From the NCBI GenBank assembly GCA_051453625.1, contig JBOZIK010000001.1:296932411-296979349 (forward strand): 46,939 nt of DNA, given 5' to 3'. The notes beneath the pieces are model-generated. The model saw nothing but the letters and a program-made list of their open reading frames with translations, was not told the origin of the DNA and searched no databases. The stretch's first letter is position 1, and each line of letters starts with the position of its first letter. The stretch is from Welwitschia mirabilis. Taxonomy: Eukaryota; Gnetophyta; Gnetopsida; Welwitschiales. Shown piece after piece: positions 1 to 8,462 of this stretch. The translations under genes were made by a program, and so were the position numbers.

Positions 1-354
1 TTAGAATGACCTCCAAGATAAAACTATATGTGGTTTAAAATCCTTTAGATGAGGATTATGTATGTGTGATTGCTTAGCTCGTGGTGCAACCAAGCACTTG
101 ACTACAACATAAATACTTTTGTTATATGCTCCTAATCAAGATTTCTAATTAATTTTAAGACTAGTTGTGATATTAGACAAGTGAGCTATTATCGCATAGC
201 TCTCTTGATATATATCTTGTGTATAACTAAGAGGTAAGTCTCTTAGTCGCAACTCTAATCAATCCAATATAATGTTTAATATTATAATGTTATTGCATTT
301 TTTAAATAAAAAAAAGTCTGTGCTTTTGGTCCAATCCAAAACCAAGTTGTGACA
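1..354 (+). repeat. Giant-LTR copy 1 (3' end only)
   Basis: This is the terminal part of an LTR entering from the left edge. It aligns with 4205-4555 and ends at TTGTGACA, directly before a primer-binding site. The rest of this copy lies outside the window, so the array probably continues leftwards. Confidence 0.7.
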
Positions 355-489
355 TTTTAGTATCAGAGATTAGGTTTTGATTCATACTTAATTAATTGGT
401 TAATGGTTATAACTAAGGTATTAAATGTCTTAAGTAGTTTCCAAGGATGGAAACTTCTTGTGGGAGGGAGGGGGCGTTAGGTTGGAAAG
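355..489 (+). other. Mini internal domain 1 (PBS to PPT)
   Basis: This 135-bp segment lies between two LTR copies. It opens with TTT and then TAGTATCAGAGA (358-369), which differs at two positions from the plant initiator-Met tRNA primer site TGGTATCAGAGC. It ends with a purine-rich run (about 461-474, TGGGAGGGAGGGGG) that resembles a polypurine tract, followed by a short GTTAGGTTGGAAAG stretch. There is no coding capacity. It aligns along its length with 4556-4673. Confidence 0.65.
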
Positions 490-1020
490 TGTAATACACC
501 ACTACTTTAAAGTGCGTTCCATCTATTAGGATGTGTAATGATTCAAAGATATTACCATTTCCATTGGAACTTCACTATTTTCTTATGGGACTATATACAT
601 GTATTTTTATTGTTAGGATTTGCAAGAATTCTTAAAGGAAGGGGTTGTGAGAATGGAGCATGTGCGAAACAAAATCTATACTCTCTTAGTCTTAAAGAAG
701 GAGGTGAAGAAGTAAGTTGATTTTGCAGGGTGTAAAAAATGCAAAATCACTAAGTCTTTAAGAAATAGCACTTGGTCTCAACATGTAACATGGTAGAAAT
801 GAATAAAGACAACAATCTTCTATTTCATGTGTCAAAGATCATATCCCTACTATCTAGTTTGCTCACAATAGAGAAGATGATATTGGAGATAACATCTGTG
901 TAAAGAATGTACAATTCAATGAATCTCCTAAATTTCAACTTGGAGAACTTACAGGTGACACTGTGTTTAACAAGCCTATGAAAGTTACAACTTCTAAGAG
1001 ACATCAAAATGCTTGATTTT

Positions 1021-1278
1021 ATGAGCAAATGTTTTACATTTGTTATAGTAGTAGAAGGAAAAGGAGAAATAGATTTTAGCATTAGAGAAATCACTACCAA
1101 CAAGAGATCTAATGATATAGATGAAGATTCTAGAGAAGACAACAAAGTTTTAGAGGAATGAAATGTCAGTGCCAAAGTCGACCCCTATGTAGAGATTGAA
1201 AGTAGAAAACCTGTAAGAAGAAATGTAACCTCCAAGAAATAGTCTCTTTTCATTTTCTTTAAGATTTATGAATTCTAG
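1021..1278 (+). pseudogene. Conserved unknown reading frame in LTR copy 2 (broken)
   Basis: An 86-codon frame starts with ATG and has the same 258-nt length as its homologue at 5155-5412. The shared core is VVEGKGEIDFSIR, and both end in KxYEF-stop. This copy has at least two in-frame stops (after LEE and after SKK). I do not recognise the protein. It could be a remnant of host or transposon coding sequence within the LTR, or chance conservation between two copies of a repeat. Confidence 0.35.
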
Positions 1279-2640
1279 AGGAGATATTAGCTTTACATGC
1301 AGAACACAAGAAATAAAGGCTATGTAAATTGAGACCCTACTCTGCATGTTCTTCTAGTTAAGGAACAAAAACCAAAAGTAGTTCCTATATCTTGGTCCAT
1401 TTGTTTTATTTTGGTTTGGGACATGCGTTGATAGAATAGGTCACAAATGAGTCATGAAGAGTTTCACCTATAGTCTATTATTTTTCTTGTTCTGCTCTTC
1501 TGCTCCTTATACTATTTGGATGGGACTTCTATTCTGCAAATAAGCTTTTATAGAATGATTACAATGCATAAGGCTATTATAAATCTATCCTCCGCTAAAT
1601 TCCAGCATCAGACTCAGTTATTAACTTTTCTCTCTTCACATAAATTTCAGTCCTTCCAATTTCACCCTACTGTAAAATAATAAGTTGATAATTTCACATA
1701 AGAATAGAAACGGTATTTTATTCTTCTCTCTCAATTTTGATTTTTCAAATCATGTTATACAACCCAATGAGTTTGCATTTTATGTATATCACTTAATCTT
1801 TATGGAATTTGTTAAAATTGTTTTAAACTTATTAAAATTATTTAAGAACAATGAATACTTTTATGGTTTTAAAGTTTTTCTTGTATTTTATTATTTAATT
1901 TTATCTATATTTTATATAATCTTGTATTACATACATTTAACATATACATTGATCTGATATATTATTATAATTCTATCAGAATTATACCATTATAATTTTA
2001 TGCTTTTATGTATTTTTTAATGTATACCCTATATTTTATTATCTACATAAATTATTTTATGTTTATTATATAAACATATAATATTAGACAAATTTAGATA
2101 TAAGGACTATGAAACATATATACATACTATTCTAGCATGATAGAAACCATAATTTTTGACACTTTTATATTTCTTTTGTAAATACTTAATAGTTGAAAAA
2201 TTAGAATTTAATGAGAATTATTAGTTATGGAAAATATATTGCATTATAATTGCATGTAGGAGATCATATCAGTATCATCTAAGATGTACTAATGGATGAT
2301 GTAAGAGTTGGTATTATGCTAACTTTACTATTAATGTTCCATAATGTTGTTTCAACCATTAATTAGTCTTACTCTATGATTTTCTATGATCTTTACTGGA
2401 AGTTTATGGTTATGGAAATGTGGTGATTAATGGAAAAACATCTATTAATTTTTAATAATTATGTGAGTATAATGTGAATTAGGGGTAAGTGAGAAAATAG
2501 ATTATGAGATGAATATACAAGGAGATAAATACAAAACATATGTATTTTATGACATAATATATATGCATAACATTGCATATGCATTATATCATAATACATT
2601 ACATTTTATGTATAATATGATGTTGTATCATATTATATGT

Positions 2641-2690
2641 ATAATATTATATTATATTATATTATATTATATTATATTATAATATAATGT
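2641..2690. repeat. TTATA-type simple repeat in LTR copy 2
   Basis: About eight consecutive ATATT/TTATA units run into an inverted ATAATATAATG stretch, so the segment can fold back on itself. A shorter, more interrupted version is in LTR copy 3 around 6755-6835. Confidence 0.8.
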
Positions 2691-3673
2691 TATATCACAT
2701 TATGTTATATTACATATTATAATATAATGAATTATATCATATTTTAATACATAATATACATAATATTATATTATTTCATATTAAGTTATATTATATGAAT
2801 TAATCTCACAGACACACACATGTATATAATACTTCATTATATGCATGATATTATTTTATCTTATATTATGCTATCTCATATGTATAGTACTACCTGTATG
2901 TATTATAAAGAAGAAACATGTTTATTTCTTAGTGTAGGGCAATGTTAGGAATAGATTCATGAAGAAATAAGTATGATAGATGAAATAATAAGAGGAGGAA
3001 TTAGATCTCTTGAAGGCTAAGTTTGGTTTGTACTATAGAAGCAAATATCATAGAAAGGAAACAACACCTTTTATTACAAAAGTTTTCACAAACATTTTGT
3101 TGTAAGCCTTTTATGTTCAAGTTTTATAAGGAATTTTTATTTTGTATTATCCTTTCTAGTACAGTGATGTTTATGAAAAATAAAGTATTTGAATAAGATC
3201 AAAGACTCTTTTTTAGGTACTTAGATAATGTTCTTATTATAATTATTTTAATAGAATGCTTTCTTATACTTAGTACTTAATTTGTAATGAATGCTAGGTA
3301 TTGTTGGATGTATTGACTAGTAATCATGTTGCTTTTGGTATGATTTAATGTAGTTATAGTATGCATAGTATAGTAATAAAATCATGCAATTTTAAGCCCA
3401 CTCTCCAATGATCATGTTTTCTTCTAGCATTCTTAATACTTTCTAGCAAATATAATTTCTTACATGTTCAGCTTATGAGTTAAATGTTTTAAGTAGCTAT
3501 TTGTTATCTTCTGCATAAAATGATATAATAATAGTAATTATTCCATGATGCTCATTAAAATAATTAGGCATTTAGATGTTGATCTTTATCTTTTGACTTC
3601 TATTAATCTAAGTCTACAGAGACCATTCACTTAATCAATGGCATATGAGCTATTCTCTTTTCATTATGTTATG

Positions 3674-3685
3674 TTATAAAAGGAG
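3674..3685 (+). promoter_or_regulatory. TATA-like element of LTR copy 2
   Basis: TTATAAAAGGAG is followed by CAACTGAGAGGTAGCC. The same block recurs at 8252-8263 in LTR copy 3 in a neighbourhood with several differences, so it is one of the better conserved spots. It would be the core promoter of the LTR. Its function is inferred from the motif. Confidence 0.45.
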
Positions 3686-4555
3686 CAACTGAGAGGTAGC
3701 CTCTTGAAATGTCATGTGCATGTTTGTGTATGCATATATGTTTGTTGATCATACTTTTGGATGAGATTACTATAATGACATTCTATTATGATACTTCCCT
3801 CTGATTGGCTCTCACTAAGATGCTAGTGAGATATGAGAGGTCTCATGTACTTGGTGATAGAGGTTACTAATATTTTAGCCAAGTGATCAAGGGATTCACT
3901 ATATATACATTTGAGTACCCATATATTTGACTCAAATTAATTTATATGTATTGTCATAATCATGTTTTAGAATTTCTTAATAGGATTGGATGTTTAACCT
4001 CAAGAGTTCTTAACCAACTACCTCCTATACTTTTACAAATAGCTATTATGCATATGTATGTTTATATATGTTTGATATCTATCAATGTTGGTTTGAATAT
4101 TGAGTTCTTGCATCATTTTTTTCATTCTTTTATAAGTAAGATTGCCACATACCACTAATATAGATAACTTTGATATATCTTATGCTCATGCATATTAGTG
4201 GAGATTAGAACGAGGTCCAAGATAGAACTACATATGGTTTGAACTCCTCCATGTGAGGGTTATATAGGTGTAGGTGCTTATCTATTAGTGTAACTAATGA
4301 CTTAACCACAACCTATAACTTCTTTTATATTCTCCTACTTAAAATTTCTAATTAACCTTAAGACTGGTTGTGCTATTAGTTAGTTGAGCTATTATCACAT
4401 AGTTATCTTGATGTATATCCTGTGGATAACTGAGGGGTAAGAATCTTAGTCATAACTCTAATTAATACATTGTGATGTTTCATATTATAGTGTTATCATG
4501 TTCTTTAAATGAAAAAAAAAATGCTTTTAATTCTAGCCCAAACTAGGTCATGACA

Positions 4556-4673
4556 TTTTGGTGTCAGAGCTTAGGCTTGGATCCATTACTTAATTAATTT
4601 GTTAATGGTTATTGCTATAGTATTAAATGGCTTAAGTAATTTTTAAGGATAAAAACTTCTTAAGGGAGAAGAA
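4556..4673 (+). other. Mini internal domain 2 (PBS to PPT)
   Basis: This 118-bp segment lies between complete LTR copy 2 and LTR copy 3. TGGTGTCAGAGC at 4559-4570 differs by one base from the initiator-Met tRNA primer site. A purine tract (TAAGGGAGAAGAA, 4661-4673) directly abuts TGTAATACCCC, the next LTR start. The intervening ~90 bp matches 370-460, so the small size is a shared property of the family rather than two independent deletions. Confidence 0.7.
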
Positions 4674-5154
4674 TGTAATACCCCATCACCTTGAAGTACA
4701 TGCCATTCATTGGGATGTATGGTGACCCAAAGATATTTCCATTTTCATAGGAACTCTGTGTTTTTTTCTTATGGGACTGTATGCATGCATTTTCATTATT
4801 AGGATTTGAAAGAAATTTTGAAGGGAGGGGCTATAAGAATGGAGTATGGGAGCACAAAATATCTACTCTCTTAGCCTTAAATGAGGAGGTGGAGATGTTA
4901 TTTAATTTTGTAAAGTGTAAGAGATCTAGAATCACTCAGTCTTCAAGAAATAGCACTTGGTCTCTTCAAAGTTCATATCCCTACCATCTGGTTTATTCAT
5001 AATGATGAAGATGATATTCGAGATGACATCTGTCAAAAGGACAAAAACTTTGATGGAGCTTCTAAAGTTCGGATTAGAGAACTTTCACACAACACTGTGT
5101 TCAATGATCTTATGGGAGTTATGACTTTGAGGAGACATTGGAAGGATTAATTTT

Positions 5155-5412
5155 ATGCTTAAAGGTTTTACCTTTACCATAGTAGTAGAAGGCAAAGGAG
5201 AGATAGATTTCAGCATAAGAGGAATTACTATTGATGAGATATGTGGTGATATATATGAAGATTCTCAAGAAGATATTGATGTTTCAAAAGAACCAAATGT
5301 GAGTGTTAAAGTGGGCACCTACGCAGAGACTAAAAGTAGGAAATCTATAAGACAAAATGTAGCCTTCAAGAAACAGTTCCTCCTTATTTTCTTCAAGACT
5401 TATGAATTCTAA
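5155..5412 (+). other. Conserved unknown 85-residue reading frame in LTR copy 3
   Basis: An ATG-to-stop frame of 85 codons is homologous to 1021-1278 with no net indel. The predicted peptide has a hydrophobic start (FTFTIVVEGKGEIDFSIRG), an acidic middle (EDSQEDID) and a basic, aromatic end (KKQFLLIFFKTYEF). I recognise no family. It lies inside an LTR 0.5 kb from its start and about 3 kb upstream of the putative TATA, so LTR-driven expression is not obvious. It is open here but broken in the other copy, so it is probably not maintained. Confidence 0.3.
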
Positions 5413-6866
5413 AGGAGATATTTTCTTTACATGCAAAACACAAGAAATAAAGGCTATGTAAATCTAGAACCTACTCTGCATACTCTTCTAGTTAAGAAAC
5501 AAGAACCAGAAGTAATTCCTATAGCTTGATCCATTTGTTTTATTTTTCTTGAGTAGATGTTTTGATAGAATAGATTACAAATTTCATTAAGAGTTTCACC
5601 TACAACATATTGTTTTTCTTGGTTTACTCTTATACTCCTTCTAGTACTTGGATGGGACTTCTATTCTGTAGATAAGATTTTATAGAATGATTACAAGGCA
5701 TATGGGTAATATAGATCTATCATCTACCAAATTCTAGCATTGGACTCAATTATTATCTTTTCCATCTTCATGCAAATTTTTCTCCTTTCAATCTGAACCC
5801 TATCTTAAGATAATACCATCATAATTTTACATGAGAATAGGTATGTTATTTTATCCTTCTCCATTAATTTTGATTTTCAAATCATGTTGTATGATATAGA
5901 GAGTCTACATTTCATGTGAATTGCTTAATCTTTATTGAATTTGTTAAAAAAATTTTAACTTGTTAAAATTATTTAAAAACAATGAAATTTTTATGGTTTA
6001 AAGTGTCTCTTCTATTTGCTTATTTAGTTTTTTAATATTTTATATAATCTTATATTATGTACATTTAACATATAAATTGATTGGGTATATTATTATAACT
6101 TTATCATAATTATACCATTATATTTTTGTGCTTTTACATCTTTTGGATTTGATAATCTATATTTTACTATCTATATTAATTATTTTATATTTATTATGTA
6201 AATATATAATATTATAAAAATTTAGATATAAGGACTATGGAACATATATACATACTATTCTAGCATAATAGAAACCACAATTTTTAACACTTTCATATTT
6301 CTTATGGAAGATACTTAATAGTTGAGAAATTGGAATTCAATGAGAGTTATTAGTTATGGAAAATGTATTGCATTAGAATTGTATGTAGGAGATCATATCA
6401 CTATCATTTAAGATGTACTAATGAACAATGTAAGAGTTGGTATTATGCTATTATTATTGTTAATGTATCATAATGCTATTTCAGCCATTAGTTAGTCTCA
6501 CTCTTTGATTGTCTATGAGCTTTACTGGAAGTTTATGCTTATGCTAATGGTGTAGTTAATGCAAAAACTTCTATTAATTTCCAATAATTAAGTATGTAAG
6601 TAGAATGTAAAGTAGAGGTAAGTGAGAAAATAAATTATGAGATGAATAAACAATTGAAATAAATACATAATACATATACATAACATTAAATATACATTAT
6701 ATTATAATACATTACATTATATGTATAATATGATGGTGTATCATATTACATGTATAATATTATATTGCATTATTTTATATTATATTATGTTATTTTATAT
6801 TATATTATATTATATATTATAATATAATAAATTATATTTTATACAAATTATATTATATTTATATAT

Positions 6867-6974
6867 AGCCTTCAACCAACTAGGTAACCATAAACTTTTA
6901 CCAACATCAAAGGCCGGCCCTTTTGTTGAAGATAAAAGTATATCAAATTCATATAAAGATTTCCAATGAGCAGA
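6867..6974 (-). other. 108-bp insertion in LTR copy 3, compositionally foreign
   Basis: LTR copy 2 has no counterpart for this block, which is much less AT-rich than its surroundings and contains GGCCGGCC. It is flanked on both sides by ATATAT repeats. On the minus strand 35 codons are open (6972-6868, including [18 protein letters not shown]), and a second minus frame is open for 33 codons. One plus frame is open for 33 codons. It may be a captured exon fragment or filler DNA from break repair. No gene is recognised. Confidence 0.4.
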
Positions 6975-7245
6975 ATATATATATAATATTATACTTCACT
7001 ATATGCATGATAATATATTATCTTATATTATGCTATCTCATATGTATGGTACTACATGTATATATTATAAATAGGAAACATGTTTGTTTCTTAGAGTAGG
7101 TTTATGATAGAAATAGATACATAAAGAAATAAGTATGATAGATGAAATAATAAGAGGAGGAATTAGAGCTCTTAAAGGTTAAGTTTGTTTATTATTAGAA
7201 AATAAAATATCATAGAAAAAAATGACACCTTTTATTACAAATGTT

Positions 7246-7619
7246 NNNNNNNNNNNNNNNNNNNNNNNNNNNNNNNNNNNNNNNNNNNNNNNNNNNNNNN
7301 NNNNNNNNNNNNNNNNNNNNNNNNNNNNNNNNNNNNNNNNNNNNNNNNNNNNNNNNNNNNNNNNNNNNNNNNNNNNNNNNNNNNNNNNNNNNNNNNNNNN
7401 NNNNNNNNNNNNNNNNNNNNNNNNNNNNNNNNNNNNNNNNNNNNNNNNNNNNNNNNNNNNNNNNNNNNNNNNNNNNNNNNNNNNNNNNNNNNNNNNNNNN
7501 NNNNNNNNNNNNNNNNNNNNNNNNNNNNNNNNNNNNNNNNNNNNNNNNNNNNNNNNNNNNNNNNNNNNNNNNNNNNNNNNNNNNNNNNNNNNNNNNNNNN
7601 NNNNNNNNNNNNNNNNNNN
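7246..7619. other. Assembly gap (374 N)
   Basis: This is a run of unresolved bases inside LTR copy 3. The flanks align to adjacent bases of LTR copy 2 (around 3081-3087), and GTT occurs at both gap edges, so the homologous position in copy 2 has nothing to fill it. Confidence 0.95.
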
Positions 7620-8251
7620 GTTTTCACAAACATTCTATTATAAACCTTTTATATTCAAGTTTTATAGAAGGAATTATCATTTTATATCACCCTTTCTAAG
7701 ATGGTAACATTTATGAAAATAAAGCATTTAGATAAGATTAAATAATCTTTTTTGGCTCCTTAGATAATTTTTTTATTATAATTATTTCAAATGCTTTTTA
7801 CATTTAGTTAGTTAGTAATTAATATGTAATGAATGTTTGGTTTTGTTGGATGTATTGACTAGTAATTACATTACTTTTAGTATGATTTAATGTAGTTAGT
7901 ATGCATACCATAGTTATAAAATCATAAAATATTAAGCACATTCTCCAATGATCATGGTTTCTTCTAGTATTCTTAACACTTTCTAGGTATGTATCCTCAA
8001 ATATAATTTCTTGCATGTTTAGCATGTGAGTTAAATGTTCCAAGTAGTTATTTATTGTCTCATGTGTAAAATGATATAATAATAGTGATTATTCTATGAT
8101 GCTCATTGAAATAATTAGGCATTTAACTAGCAACCTTTATTTTGTGACTTTTACTAAATTATGTTTATTAAGACTAGTAACTTAATCAATGGCATATGGG
8201 ATTTCGTTTTGGTAATTTATATTTATATATTTTTAGATTCATTATTTTATG

Positions 8252-8263
8252 TTATAAAAGGAG
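8252..8263 (+). promoter_or_regulatory. TATA-like element of LTR copy 3
   Basis: TTATAAAAGGAG is identical to the block at 3674-3685 of LTR copy 2. The downstream part of this LTR is truncated about 200 bp later. Confidence 0.4.
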
Positions 8264-8462
8264 CAGCTAAGAGGTGCCCTGGTGAAGTGGAATGCATATG
8301 TGTGTGTGCATGTGTTTGTGTGTTAATCATATTTCTACATGAGTTTGTGATAATGACATTCTATTATAATAGTTCCCCTCCATTTTTTCTTACCAAGATA
8401 CTAGTAAGATATTAGGGGTCTCTTATGCTGATACTATCAATGTTGACATTTTAGTTAATAGT

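Larger units (their letters stand above)
490..4555 (+). repeat. Giant-LTR copy 2 (complete, 4066 bp)
   Basis: It begins TGTAATACACC and ends GGTCATGACA, so it has the TG...CA ends expected of an LTR, and it is flanked by a purine tract on the left and a primer site on the right. A TATA-like TTATAAAAGGAG at 3674-3685 would place transcription start about 3.2 kb into the LTR, leaving roughly 0.85 kb of R-U5. The body is AT-rich, with a TTATA-type simple repeat near 2641-2690. One conserved 258-nt reading frame is at 1021-1278. Four kilobases is long for a plant LTR but within the range known for long-LTR lineages. Confidence 0.7.
1..8462 (+). mobile_element. Tandem array of a non-autonomous giant-LTR, mini-internal retrotransposon
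   Basis: The first 3.9 kb recurs in direct orientation from about 4205 to 8462 (for example 1-120 matches 4205-4320, and 2930-3170 matches 7080-7720). Two landmarks repeat in each unit: a TGACA end followed by a primer-site-like TGGTGTCAGAGC, and about 120 bp later a purine tract followed by TGTAATACMCC. These are the usual signs of LTR end + PBS and PPT + LTR start in plant Ty3-type elements. The order is therefore LTR, 135 bp, LTR, 118 bp, LTR, with the two outer LTRs incomplete. No gag or pol is present. The structure is seen directly. Assignment to a Ty3 lineage is inferred from the terminal motifs alone. Confidence 0.75.
4674..8462 (+). repeat. Giant-LTR copy 3 (3' truncated, contains gap)
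   Basis: It starts TGTAATACCCC and aligns with copy 2 until about 8462 (copy-2 position ~3885). Similarity then stops, so the last ~670 bp of the LTR is missing. It holds a 374-N gap (7246-7619) and a 108-bp insertion absent from copy 2 (6867-6974). The TATA block is present at 8252-8263. By eye it differs from copy 2 at roughly one base in seven, so the duplication is old. Confidence 0.7.

Noticed and set aside
825-1347. Two overlapping minus-strand frames of 116 and 65 codons in the giant LTR
   Set aside because: They lie opposite the conserved plus-strand frame, have low-complexity leucine/serine-rich content, and show no domain.
1685-1957. 90-codon plus-strand frame rich in F, Y, I and L
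   Set aside because: This is a product of T-rich sequence. The homologous part of LTR copy 3 (about 5840-6120) is frameshifted and no family is recognisable.
3946-4158. 70-codon plus-strand frame near the end of giant-LTR copy 2
   Set aside because: It lies in LTR sequence with no homologue in the window to test conservation and no recognisable domain.
7222-7707. Apparent open frames across the 374-N gap
   Set aside because: They are open only because unknown bases cannot contain stops.
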